Below are positions 36,614 through 48,060 of a stretch of DNA of 64,000 bases, in pieces. Both the position numbers and the translations under genes were made by a program. Source of the DNA: Dicyema japonicum (lineage: Eukaryota > Dicyemida > Rhombozoa > Dicyemidae); contig RDEW01000014.1 in assembly GCA_011109175.1 (NCBI GenBank), forward strand, positions 816,042 to 880,041, written 5' to 3'. Position 1 is the first letter of the stretch, and each line of letters opens with the position of its first letter. The notes beneath the pieces are model-generated. The model was given only the letters and a program-made list of their open reading frames with translations, was not told the origin of the DNA and searched no databases.

Positions 36614-37863
36614 ATGAGAGGATTGTTTAATTGGAGACACATTAAAGTACCAATATTAAGGAATCTTGTAAATAACAACACTGATTTTATTACTGAGAAT
36701 TCTCGATATATTGAAAGAATCATTACTGAGAAAGAACTCCAGACTAAACTAACAGGACGTTCCTTACGTGTAAAATACGGAATTGACATCACGGGATCAT
36801 TTCTTCATTTGGGTCATGCTGTTAATTTGTGGTTATTAAGAGATCTACAAGAAAGAGGACACGTGGTAGACTTAATTCTTGGTGATTTTACTACACTTGT
36901 TGGAGACCCTACAGATAAACTGTCTCCTCGTATCAAAAATGAAGAACTTGAAGAGAAGATGACTTCCTATGTCAAACAGGTATCGAGGATCCTTTTAACC
37001 TCTGCGAAAAGTCTTCGGGTTTTCCGAAACAGTGAGTGGTATTCCAAAATGTCAACAGTTGATTTTTTAAACTGACTGGTATGATGACACATTCAAGACT
37101 TATTGAACGTGAAATGTTTAAAAGGAGAATAGAACGAGGACAAAGCATAACTATGAGTGAAATGCTTTACCCTCTCCTTCAAGGATATGATTCTGTTGTT
37201 TTAAAGAGTGATCTTACTGTTGTTGGATCTGATCAACATTACAACGAAGATGTTGGTCGTTATTTACAAGTAAAGCATGGCCAATCACCTCAAAGCATAA
37301 TACTAACTCCAATTACAGCAGGATTGGGGACATTACAAGCAAAACAAAGCAAATCAATGGGAAATTATATTGCATTAGATCTTAATTCTACTGATATGTT
37401 CGCCATGGTTATGCGTCTTGATGATAAAAATATAATTGATTATTTTAATGTTTATACGACCATGCCATTATCTGACATACAACACATTCAACAGGAAATC
37501 AATGCTGGAGGGAATCCTAGAGATGCTAAATTAAACCTCGCTAAGGCCATCACTTCTAGATATTACTCCGATTCTGTCGCTTTGGAAGAATATAACAACT
37601 TTGTTGATACTTTCTCTCACAGGAATATGAAATCTAAAGAGTGTACAATTTCGAATGAGATGAGTCTAGAGGATTTTGCTATGGAAAAATTGGAGCATTC
37701 GTATGGTAAGAAGGTAATCCATGTGATTGCTGGTGCTGGGGGAGTTAGAGTTAATGATGAAAAAATATATAATTTAAGTAAAGTTGTAGTTCGTGATGGT
37801 GATTTTGTTAAAATTGGTAAAAAGAATTTATATTACATTAAAATATTAAATAATAAAGTTTGA
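36614..37863 (+). CDS. Bacterial-type tyrosyl-tRNA synthetase, intronless, frame break at UUUAAAC
   Basis: One coding stretch of about 415 residues without any intron. The Rossmann catalytic core has GIDITGSFLHLGHAV (HIGH-type HLGH), LGDFTTLVGDPT, NSEWYSKM, MLYPLLQGYDSV, VVGSDQH and KQSKSMGNY (KMSKS-type loop). A C-terminal S4-like RNA-binding part follows (GGVRVNDEKIYN...GDFVKIGKKNLYYI). The type resembles the second bacterial TyrRS class rather than animal YARS2. It charges tRNA-Tyr; the basic N-terminus could be a mitochondrial signal (inference). Zero frame stops at TGA 37073-37075; the -1 frame continues directly and aligns without gap. The break sits on T TTA AAC, 37066-37072. Horizontal acquisition is inferred from class and lack of introns. 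Confidence 0.87.
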
Positions 37864-37876
37864 ATTAATAATTGTT

Positions 37877-38087
37877 ATGTTGTCTGGATTGGTAGTAGTA
37901 TTTAATATGATTAGATAACATTATCTATTGGAGTATATGCGGGAATATTACTACAACAACACTATCAAGTATTATTTACTTAATTATTAGTTTAATAATA
38001 TTCCGTCCAAATATTCAAGTCAATCAAATTAAGGAATTTGTTGATGCTCTTTACCATTTTATTACTAATTTACTCTCTCAATATTGA
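37877..38087 (+). CDS. Possible small single-pass membrane protein (STMP1-like), tentative
   Basis: ATG 13 bases after the TyrRS stop. With a 23-nt intron after MLSGL it reads ITLSIGVYAGILLQQHYQ, a single hydrophobic segment that resembles the GMYLAQNYD.P core of short transmembrane mitochondrial protein 1. A second intron is likely after HYQ; the following frame gives IQVNQIKEFVDALYHF to TGA 38085. The phase of the second junction does not fit exactly unless one base is in error. Treat as a hypothesis. Confidence 0.35.
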
Positions 38088-38960
38088 TTTATAATTCCTT
38101 TGAGATTTGTATTATTTTATTTACACTTGTTGGGTATAAGTTGTTCATGGTGGAACACTGGGTAATTCTCTTCTCAGACGTGTAGTCCATATAACATTCG
38201 TTCACTCAAAAATTCTTCAATTATCCATAAAACAGGAGAGCCTGATGCAACGCACTGTCAAATTGATCACTCATCCTTGTTTATGTCGAGATACCACCTC
38301 AGAGTTTAGATAGAAAAGGCAGTAACCACAAGGTCGATCAAAATGAAAACCAAATGGCTTTTCTTTGGTTTTTAGGCTTCACAAGCAAAAATTTCTAATA
38401 TCAGAGAATGTAACTAAATTTAAAGTTTACTTCAAGTTTTGGAGAGCTTAAATAGACACTTAACAGTGGTCCTGATGTTTGTTATTGCATTTTCATACAG
38501 CAGTGTTCTTTTTTCGTGATTAGATGATACAGCAGTATATACTTCGCAGAGAGTTATGAGTGAGATCTAGAGTCCCCAACTTCTGGATCCTGGTAATCTA
38601 CGCAGTGCCTCATCACAAAGTATATTTCACTTATTTCTTAAAAAAAGGCTTGCCAAAATGTTCCAAAGAGATTTGTCCACTTGATGACGTTGGTAGTGAG
38701 TATGATGGTCAATTAATCCAACAGAGATAAAATTATAGTAGTGATTCCAATGTTGAAATCGATGATAATATTCTTTCAGTCATTAGGTTTATTCTGTGAG
38801 GTCACTCCCCATGTCGCTCAGAATTACCGGAAATTCCACTAATATCAGAAGTAACACGAAACAAGGACAACTCCGAGTTTGTCACCATTAATCGAAATGT
38901 TTTGTCTCATTATTAGGGCAGAAAAATAAAGTCAACGCCGAAAAACTAGAAAATTTATGC
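38088..38960. other. Spacer, nothing recognised
   Basis: Scattered short frames in both directions, no domain found. Confidence 0.4.
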
Positions 38961-39230
38961 CAGAAGCAGCTTGACAGAATTAAGCTATTTTTGAGGTTTT
39001 ACTTTCATTTATTATAGATCTGAAAAAAAAATTTTTTTGATTGACGAAACTGATATCCTGGGACAGAAATATGACAATGCACTTATTGGAAGAATTTCTG
39101 ATCCCAAGAAAATATTTTTAATATCTTGTCCCCCATTGTCTTCTGTGGCTAACTCTTCGATTATCTGTCAGATAATTGACAATGTTCTAAGGGATTTTGC
39201 GATAGATCGCTGTTGAACATATTCAGAAAT
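38961..39230 (+). mobile_element. Possible hAT transposase fragment
   Basis: The frame from about 39010 reads IFLIDETDILGQKYDNALIG, then KKIFLISCPPLSSVANSSIICQIID. This resembles the (V/I)DE.TD..GR.V.N...G...FL.....L..TN..TI motif around the first catalytic Asp of hAT-type transposases. The following part does not match, so the remainder is lost or rearranged. Confidence 0.4.
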
Positions 39231-39529
39231 TGCATTTCCGGGACGATTTATGTGGAATCGGGAAGTACTGGAATCAAAATTAATTGTCAATTAAGTGCTT
39301 TCTATCACAAAAGTGGAAAAACAACATATTTCTCCATATGTATACAAGTATCTGTAAAAGTGTCCTTCTACATCATTATCTGTGAGAGATTTTTTCTATA
39401 TTGAAAAAATTACTATCTAAAGACCGAAATTTCAAACCCGAAAAAGTTTTGAATTACATTATTCTGTATTTTAATAATGATTTTGATTAGTTTTTTTATA
39501 TTAAAAAATTTTTTGTGGATAAATTTATC

Positions 39530-39620
39530 ATAAAGTCAAAAAAGGTCAAAATTTTGAAATTTTAAAGTCAATAAAGTCAATTTTTTAGGTCAAAATTTCC
39601 TATTTATAAAGTCAAAATGA
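39530..39620. repeat. Degenerate AAAGTCAA / GGTCAAAATTT repeats
   Basis: AAAGTCAA occurs about four times and GGTCAAAATTT twice within 90 bases of very AT-rich sequence. No unit is exact, so it is a degenerate low-complexity repeat. Confidence 0.6.
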
Positions 39621-39829
39621 AAAACGCCCTAGTCATTATAGATGAAGAACTCAAGTCCAATATTATCAGAGTCTTTAAATGAGCTCTATCATGATTGGTC
39701 TTCCTACACCAAAGTTGATTAGTTTAGGTTTCCCGTGAAGATAGCATCACAATTCACTGAAAAGCATACAACCTCATCTGCATAAGTATTCAGGAACTTC
39801 AATTAAAGGCCGCAGACAAAGATCCGTAG

Positions 39830-40720
39830 AATGTCCCAGCACCAGAACCTAGTCAATTTCATGTCCAATGAGTTTTATCCATTGGAGTTTAGTAATATTC
39901 GTCTCCATAATAATGAACCTGTGGTATCCGTTATTATTCATCCTCATGTAAATTCTGGGAGACAATCTATCCTGTTCTTGTCCAGTTTCCACTGTCTAGC
40001 ACTACCGTCCCATACCCTTTTGAAATTCATGCAAGTTGGGTTCATCAAAATCTTTTTTATAGGGGATACACAACAGTTCACACCATGTTCGGTAAGCCAC
40101 AGTTGGTGTAAACTTTCTTATCGGTTTTATTCTATTCCTCAAGTCACGGGGACCTGCACAAAAAAGGAAAATGCCAAAGGGAGATTCTTAAAAGTGATTT
40201 ATCTTCTAAATTTCGGAATTCCAAACGAAAAAACACGTCTTTTTGTAGGATAAACGTGCATTTTTTACCCAGTCTATCTGAAAGAGCGTCAATGGTTCGA
40301 ATCATGGATTCTTTAGGGTTCAGAATAGTTAGGTCGATGATGAGATTGTCGCAGGATGATTGGTTAAGGAAGTTCCTGCTTAAAAAAGAATTGATATCCA
40401 GTGACTTGGACTCATCGAGATCCCTAAATAACAATAGAGTTATGTGGAAGAGACTGACATTCCAAATTTTTTCTTTTGCTTCATATGCTATAAGTACTAT
40501 GGCTCTTGTGGAATTGTTTAATAATGTGGATTTATTTACCTCCTCCCAATGTTTTCGATTAAAGGAAACTGGTGGTTAACAGGAAAATAACCATCAAGAG
40601 CGGACGCTCCAGATATTTATTAAGCATGGCGCAGAATTCATAGGTGAACCTAGGCGAAAGAAGAAATATTCCATTCTGTGGTTGTCTAGAAGGCATAGCG
40701 ACAAAACCGATTGTCTATTT
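39830..40720 (+). mobile_element. LINE family B 3' part, degenerate
   Basis: Near 40380-40540 the frame gives LISSDLDSSRSLNNNRVMWKRLTFQIFSF..., which parallels NLTKNRKAWNRLTLSLAFF in the minus-strand copy at 41400-41200. The 3' part 40565-40715 recurs inverted at 36070-36235. Upstream frames show no clear domain. Confidence 0.5.
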
Positions 40721-41150
40721 TTTGTAAAGCCGCATGATAACCGCAGCAAAGGCGTGCCAATTTAAAGAAACTTGCCGGGCTAAAATCTTCCATCTATGTT
40801 GTAAAAATCCTATAAGCTTGTTAGTACCAAGGCTTTTGATGTTATTAATAGAAACCTAGTCGTGGATCGTTTTGAGGCTCTACTGATTAAGTTCAGTCTT
40901 CGGAATGGTTTGAAGAATTCGAACTTTATCACCAGGGGTAGTTATGATTCTTTTTTTGTAGAAAGCCAAGGTCCGACGTTTCATATTTGTGAATGGACTG
41001 TAGACCGAACATAATGAAATGGTCCCTGATTTGGAGAATTTGTGATTCTTACTGTAAGTAGTCAGTTGGAGGGGGTCTTTAGAGAGTTGGTAGTTGTTTT
41101 TACGACAGAGTTTTGAGTCTTGTAGTTTTATCGATATCGATAAACAGGAA
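40721..41150. other. Unassigned
   Basis: No conserved frame recognised between two LINE fragments. Confidence 0.35.
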
Positions 41151-42480
41151 CTCCATGAAGGAACTCTAATAAATTGCCCATAAATAGTTGTTGATCTTTT
41201 GTAGCCACCATGCGTAGGTTATGTATTTAGTGAAACTTATTATTAGCACTTTCATGAGAGCACGTGCAGCAAAAAATGCAAGAGAAAGAGTTAGCCTGTT
41301 CCAGGCTTTTCTGTTCTTAGTCAGATTCCTCAGTGTGTCCAGGTCATAAGCAGATGCCAATGTTTTCTTTGTGCCTTTCACCGCCTTGTAAAACGACCGG
41401 GATGGTTGCTCTTGGTTTCCATAAAAGCGTTTTACATGGGAGGAGTAGTAATCTTCCATTGCAATATTCGGGGGGGGGGATGTTGGGTCCAACCTCAGGA
41501 CGTATCAAATAGTCTCCAACGAGAGCTTATGATCTCGAGGCTAATTGGTGTACAGTCACACATTTTGTACAGTCCTTTCCGCGAGATCTTGGATGGCCAG
41601 GACATTCCAGTTATGTTTCTTAGATGATTCCTGTAAAACGTGTCTAGCCTCTCCAATTACTCTTTTGAGGTGGCCCAGGTCTCAGTGTTGTATAAAAGGA
41701 TTGGTTTAATTAAGGTGTCGTATAACACTATCCTTTGTTTTATGTCATTCCTTTTCCGTTTTAGCCATAGTTTTTCAGCCTGTGTAATGCCGCGTTTGCC
41801 GTAGTTTTTCTTCATATGATATCTTCACTATCTCCTAATAGGGAGCCAAGTTTCTTTGTGTGTCTCCATTTCTCTTCTTGTGAGTTATTCATTCGTATTA
41901 TTTCCGTCCGTTCTGTTTTTTCTCTGTTCACGATGAGAAACCATTTCCCAAGTATAGAATTTGATAATATAATTGGTCGTAAGTTTTCAACCGGTCCTAG
42001 TGAAACATATTATTAATAAACACGTCGCAAAACAACGTTAGTAAAGTTATCTCGCTTGTGCCACCCTCTCCTGGATGCGTTTTGTTAATCGCTCTGTTCC
42101 TCGATAGGTACCTCAGGTGCTCAAGATCATCTGCCGACGTAAACCCTTTCCCAATCGAAGTTACATCTTGATGTAGAAAGTTTGCTAGAGTAATTCGTGG
42201 TCTTCCCCGGAAGTCGATCCCGGATGAGGAGCAGAGCGGTGTTCCATCGCGAGATTAACGGGAGTATTCCTTTCCATTCTTAAGATGTGACCAAATAAGC
42301 CCCATCTGTTACTTCTTATTTCACCGTCAAATGGGTGGATGTTGTAATGGAAATAGAGGTATTTGTTTGAGGTGTGCTTTGGCCAGAAAATTCTAAGAAT
42401 GTATCTGAACTGCATTCTATGAAAGGAGTTCAGATTTTCCATTTCAGGCGTTGTAAGTGCCCGTAGTGAAACTTATACCT
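41150..42480 (-). mobile_element. LINE family B, two overlapping or tandem degenerate fragments
   Basis: Minus strand. From 42442: MENLNSFHRMQFRYILRIFWPKHTSN, then NRWGLFGHILRMERNTP and GTSG. From about 41720: LIKPILLYNTETWATSKE and LRNITGMSWPSK. Then NLTKNRKAWNRLTLSLAFFA to 41166. The two parts repeat the same protein region, so they are two copies or a duplication. The end lies about 75 bases from the core-1 gene start. Confidence 0.75.
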
Positions 42481-42556
42481 AAAAGAATAGTTTTAAAAGT
42501 TTTATTTTGTGATAATAAAATATTAATTTAAATAATAATAATTTGTTTGATTGTTA

Positions 42557-44143
42557 ATGTTACGTTTAACAACCTGTTCAGTTGTTTTATAATATTAAAT
42601 AATAGAAAAATTGACATCAAGATTGTTTAATAGTTCTAATTATGTTCAAACAGTGAGGAAATTAGATACTACAAATACTACAACATTAAAAAATGGAGTT
42701 AGAGTGGTCACACAACCAAATGATGAACTTAATTCGTCAATTGGAGTCTTCTTTGATGTCGGGTCTGTTAATGAAACTCCAAAGTTGAATGGAATCAACA
42801 ATTTTGGCAAATACAGCATTTAGGGTTGTGTATATGTATATATATTAGGGGACATTTAAGAGAAGTGGAGAAGAAATCCGGAAAGAGATTGAAGGAATGG
42901 GTGGTGTAATGGATTCCCTAATATCACGAGAAATGTCAGGATATGTAATAAATTGTTCAACTAAGGACAGTAGAAAGGGTTAATAACATATAATAGCATA
43001 TAGCCTTGGAAATATTATCAGATATTGTCCTTAATGCTAAATTTGAGCCATGTGATGTAGAAGATGCTCGTAGTGATCTCCTGGTCAATCTAAAAGTGAT
43101 AATTTTGTTAAACTCTAGAATATTGAATATAATAAGGTTGTCATGGATTATCTTCACCTGAGTGCATTCCAGGGTACTCCCTTAGGACAATCAATATATG
43201 GTCCCACTGACAACATTATGTTATATTTATGATAATTTTAGTAATTTGGATAGACATTCATTACTGGATTATTACAAAGAATAATTATAAGGCCACCAGG
43301 ATGGTTGTTGTAACTTGTGGTGGTAATTTTGATTCTGATCAACTTGTCTTGGAGACTGAAAGACTATTTGGTACAATGGACTCTACTTATGGACATTCTG
43401 TACCAAATATAAAGGAATATTATCGTTATACTGGATCCGATGTTTTATTATTCATTATTAAGATTAAATTTAGAGACGATGATATGGATTACGCCCACGT
43501 GGCATTGGCTGTTCAAGGACCTGCATATTCATCAAACGAAAGACTTGTTCTTGATGTGGCAAACTCCCTTACTGGGCCATGGAATTTAGGTGAAAGTCTT
43601 GGAGGATCTAACGTGGCTTCTCCTTTAATCAGAAAAATAGTAGAAAATGGATTAGGTAAATATATTAAACCGTTTAATGAGTCATATAAAACTACAGGAT
43701 TATGGTTATTATTAATTATTACATTAGGGGTGTTTATTTTGTGTCCCCCAGAATGAAAGTATATGATTTGGTGACATCAATTCAACAAGAGTGGATGAGA
43801 CAGGCCACCAATGTTGGTAACTTTGAGATTGAACGTGCCCGATCAGCCTTGAGGAATCGTTTATTACGAAAAAGGATTAGTATTGAGGATTTGGCTCGGT
43901 TTGTTGTATTGCTAATTGAAGTGATGTGTTTTATTATGGTCGTGTTGTGCCTGTGCATGAGATTGAAGGTAAGATAGAATCTATTAGCAGTACTATGGTG
44001 AGGGATACTGTCCATAAATATGTTTATGACAAATGTCCAGTTTTATCTGCTGTGGGTTGTAATTAATGTAATAAATAGGACCAACCGAGACTATAGCTAA
44101 CTATAATAATATAAGATCTCAAATGTACTGGTTCAGAATGTAA
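42557..44143 (+). CDS. UQCRC1: Cytochrome bc1 core protein 1 / mitochondrial processing peptidase beta-type
   Basis: Exons separated by introns of 21-25 nt give TLKNGVRVVTQPND, IGVFFDVGSVNE, FKRSGEEIRKEIEGMGG, STKDSRKALEILSDIV, VMDYLHLSAFQGTPLGQSIYGPTDNI and RMVVVTCGGNF. Then come MDYAHVALAVQGPAY, TTGLWGVYFVSPRM, QQEWMRQATN..NFEIERAR, YYGRVVPVHE, YVYDKCPVLSAVGPTE and the end YNNIRSQMYWFRM. This is the M16 peptidase fold. The zinc-binding HxxEH of active MPP-beta is not visible; the corresponding stretch reads about NNLANTAFRGT. That fits a core-1 structural role in complex III of the inner mitochondrial membrane. One-base length changes near 42803 and 43280 are needed. The first exon junction is uncertain. 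Confidence 0.88.
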
Positions 44144-44223
44144 TGACTAACTATTAACTAATATTTTAATGGGTCATCACTTTGTGGGAAATTAATTATA
44201 ATTAGTTAAGCCAACATAATTAG

Positions 44224-44951
44224 TTAACAGCATTTACTTGAATTGTCCCCCTTCTTGTTAAGGGTCACTGGTTGGGATTCTTTAATACCAGAATTACTAT
44301 TATCCATATCCAAATTAGTACTTTTCTTTTTAGATCTCTAACATTTACGTAATACTATACCTTTGAGCACAAGAGTGAATGATTCCTCAACATTTGTCTG
44401 ATCCAATGCTGATGTCTCGATAAAAAATAAATTATTATCTTCAGCAAACTTTCTGGCATCTTCTGTAGACACTGCTCGTAAGTGTTGAAGGTCAGATTTA
44501 TTCCCTACTAGTTGTACAACAGCTGTAGGGTCCACGTGGTCATTCAATTCCCTAAGCCATTTCTGACAATTATCAAAGGTAGCCTGTTTAGAAATATCAT
44601 AAACCAGCATAACACCAGCAGCCCCTCTATAATAACTAGGACTAACTCAATAATATACGCGCTTGTTATGGCTTTATATCGTTCTTGTCCTGCAGTGTCC
44701 CACACTTGTGCCTTTATTTTGATTTTTGATTGTATTTCCACAGTTCTCATGGTAATAACGAAACAACCTTGTAGCAAACTCCACTCCAATTGTGTTTTTC
44801 GATTCTAGGTTAAATGAATTCCTGGTAAATCTTGTTAGAAGATTACTTTTTCCAACTGAAGAGTCACCAATTAAAACAACTAGTAAGGTTAATAAATAAT
44901 AATTAAAAAATTATTATAATTACTCTTATAAATAAAGTCATAATTATCCAT
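44224..44951 (-). CDS. RAB11: Rab11 small GTPase
   Basis: Minus strand from ATG 44951. After a 44-nt intron the P-loop is [14 protein letters not shown], then [20 protein letters not shown], a 22-nt intron, and [23 protein letters not shown] with a 23-nt intron inside. [25 protein letters not shown] and [13 protein letters not shown] follow. After an intron of about 33 nt the hypervariable tail is Lys/Asn-rich and ends SSKCC-stop, the usual double-Cys geranylgeranylation site. Each motif matches Rab11 rather than other Rabs (SALD.TNVE, HLRAV). Rab11 drives recycling-endosome traffic (family knowledge). Convergent with core 1, 80 bases apart. Confidence 0.95.
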
Positions 44952-45311
44952 AAAGTAAGCTTATAGATATTATATGTATTTAAATTTTTATTATTTAATT
45001 ATTAATAAGTTATTATTTTTAACATTATCTTATTAAAAATTTAATATAATTTTTGATAAGGTCGAAATATGATGAAAAACAGACATTTGAATCTTTTTGA
45101 CAATTAAACTTAATAGTTAAAAACAATATAATTTTGAGAGGTTAATCTTACTTGGCTTAATTTAATCTTTATGGTTTTTTTAATCCAAAGACTTTTTGAC
45201 TATGAAAACTAAGTTTGATTGACCAAAAATAATGCTAAAGTGACAATTTTTGTCATTATTTTAATTGCATATACTTAAGTAAGTTGCTCTATTAATACTA
45301 ACTTTTGAAAA
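44952..45311. other. AT-rich spacer upstream of Rab11
   Basis: Very AT-rich, no frame or repeat beyond simple sequence recognised. Confidence 0.45.
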
Positions 45312-45527
45312 TTAACCACCATTAAAGCTATAATAATTGACAAAAATGGAGTTGACAGTATAAAGTCGCTGATAGTGAATATATTTAACCACCATTAAGG
45401 CTATAATAATTGACAAAAATGGAATTGACAGTATAAAGTCGCTGATAGTGGAATATATTAACCACTTAAGGCTATAATATTACAAAATGGAATTGACAGT
45501 ATAAAGTCGCTGATAATGAATATATTT
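45312..45527. repeat. 73-bp tandem repeat, three copies
   Basis: Units start at 45312, 45385 and 45458, each beginning TTAACCAC and containing GACAGTATAAAGTCGCTGATA. The first two are nearly identical; the third carries several small deletions. No coding frame runs through it. Confidence 0.93.
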
Positions 45528-46085
45528 GTCAATACGGGCAACACTTTTTGTATATTATTACTTCATATTGCATGTAGAGTGCATGTAAAAAAACATTCAA
45601 TCAACTCCTGCTATTCTATACGAAGGGTGAGAGTTAAAAAAAGCCACAAAAATCGGATGTTTCTTAAGAATGGACATCAAAATATTTTGTAACCACATTT
45701 TCAAAATGAGGCACGAAACACACGTGCATTTCAAAAATCACCCCATGAATCTGTTGAACGGAATAATGTTTGATTTTAATTTGACAGACATAAAGACACT
45801 TCAAAACATAATAAATCAATTTTGTGGTTTATGGTAAGTTATCGAGAGACATAACTATTATCGAGATGGGAATTACTAAGTTGTTTGCTAATAGTGGACA
45901 AGAAGCGGAAGTACGCCTTTTTCTCAATAGTTGTCGTCCACGAATTTTCCAAAACCGAACCATTCGCTGAGTTCTTTTATCTCATAGTGAATTTAAAAGC
46001 ATGATAACTTTTTACTGAAAATAGATCATAACCTAATTGTTCATCCAAATCGATGGAAATCACGATAGATTAATTCACGCGTCAT
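45528..46085. other. Spacer, nothing recognised
   Basis: No conserved frame. The right end grades into the leader of the LINE that follows. Confidence 0.4.
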
Positions 46086-48060
46086 GTGATTCCCCGTTTC
46101 TGGTGCCGCAAGTTGTGAAATTTACTTCACAAACAAAAAGTACCCTTTACCATTTCCAATCAAAGAAGATTGTCCTTCTTGGACAGCCCCTATTGGTCTG
46201 CCTCACCCAACTTGATCGAAGCCCTGCTGATTATCTCCGGAGATATAAACCCAAATCCTGTTGTTTTCTTACAACTAAACATTAACGGAATAAGGGGGAA
46301 GGTCCTGGAGATCAGAGACCTCCTGAAATAAACAGGACACAGAAATTTGCCTACTTCAAGAAACAATACTGTCTTCCTCCACACACCCCAGTCTCCCCAG
46401 GCTACAACATTATTCGACGTGACTGCCCTTCTGGCCGCGGAGGTGGAATCATCACACTTATCAAGAAGGAAATCCCTTTCATTGAAAAAGTACACCTCAC
46501 TTCTCCCTCCCGTTGAATACATCACAATTTCAATTACAACCAACATTGGATACCTCACTATATTGAACATGTATGTACCTCCTTCCAATTCGTGCCCCTA
46601 AAGGATTCAGTTTCTCACTGCCAAGTGTCTACCAATCCAATAACTTGTTATTATGTGGAGACCTGAACGCGAAGCATCCAATGTGGTTCAAAATCCAGTT
46701 GGAAAACGCCAGAGGAATCCACTTACTATTGAAGCTGAATCATCATGTGTAAACAACCCTATATTCAATTCAAGAATCCCATAGAGCAAACGACAGGACG
46801 TCCTCCTTGCCTCCCCAAAAATTGCCGCTCTAATCAATTGGTCAGTGTCATACGAAACTACCAGTGACCATAACCCCATCATCATTACTTTCAAAGGAAG
46901 AGTGCCCAGATGGTATCCCTACTATACTTTTGAAGAAGATAGCCGCACATCATCTTGGCCCTCACCCGAATTTATAATCTCTCCAAAAAAATTCCATTCC
47001 TACTTTATGGAAATTATCCCATATTCGGCCTATCGTAAAACCTGGACGGCCGAAGGACTCACCAGCTTCATACAGACCAATATCTATTCTGTGTGCCTCT
47101 TCAAAAATTCTGGAAAAGCTCATTCTTGATCAGATTAAACCTTACCTCCCGAACGTATTCTTCCAACATGGTTTTAAGAAGACTCACTCCACAACTACTC
47201 ACCTTGCTTGACGAAATTCATCAAGGAAGGCCAAAAGACCATTATGTGTTTCATTGTCATACAGAAGGATTTTGACTCGATTCTGAGGAAATTACTCACT
47301 AAGAAGATTTATGGCTATAACATTCAGAACAATTTGAAAATTTGCAAACTTCCTCACGGACGAAGAGTAATTTCACATTCCATATATTCTTTCACTAAAT
47401 TTCTACCGAATGGGGTCCCGCAAGGATCCCCTCTCTCACCCATTCTCTTCAACCTCTTTATGAGCGACATGCCTTCCCACAACAGCGACGATACTCTGTT
47501 CCTCGCTTATGCTGACGACATAATCCTGGCAACAAGAGACCAGTGTATCCACACAGCGGGTACCCGTTTATAAGAGTTACTGGACAACCTGAACTGTTGG
47601 ATTACGAGGAACCTATTACAAAAGTCCTGAAAAGTAGAGCTCAATGATTTTTACTCTAATAGAAAACTGACAAACTCGGCACCTTTATTGACTCTTGATG
47701 GAATATCAATTTTCTCCACAAACTCAATCAAAATACTGGTGATCACACATGACCCCCTTATGACCTTCAGCAAACACCTAACCTATTCTATACCAAAATA
47801 AACACCTTCCAATAAATAGTAACGAGGGCCCTACAAAGGTTCTCCTCGCCACTAAAGCCAACCCCGTTCGAGGAACTTGTGAGGAGAACGGAAGTCCCGC
47901 TGAAACCTCAAAATTTTCGAAAAGTGATTCATCCATGCAGGAAGTGTGCCGGCTCTCCGGAGGAACACCGAGAAAGGATGAGATGAATGCTTAAGGAGGC
48001 TGGGATCACCTGACTGCCTTACTCTCTTTTATTTTGTCGGTGATTCTTGATTTTACATAA
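46086..48060 (+). mobile_element. Jockey-like LINE family A, longest copy
   Basis: Leader ALLIISGDINPNPVV (46221-46265), then LQLNINGIRGKVLEI opening the apurinic-type endonuclease, with GYNIIRRDCPSGRGGG, TISITTNIGYLTILNMYVPP and SDHNPIIITFKGR in shifting frames. The RT has PNGVPQGSPLSPILFNLFMSDMP (47410-47475) and LAYADDIILATRDQ (47505-47545). The 3' end is TTAAGGAGGCTGGGATCACC near 48000. It has the best preserved YADD motif of the family, but frame breaks and stops still make it inactive. Confidence 0.88.

Noticed and set aside
44338-44345. Rab11 ending in ...VLRKC as a shortened C-terminus
   Set aside because: An intron of about 33 nt leads to a proper hypervariable tail ending in two cysteines.
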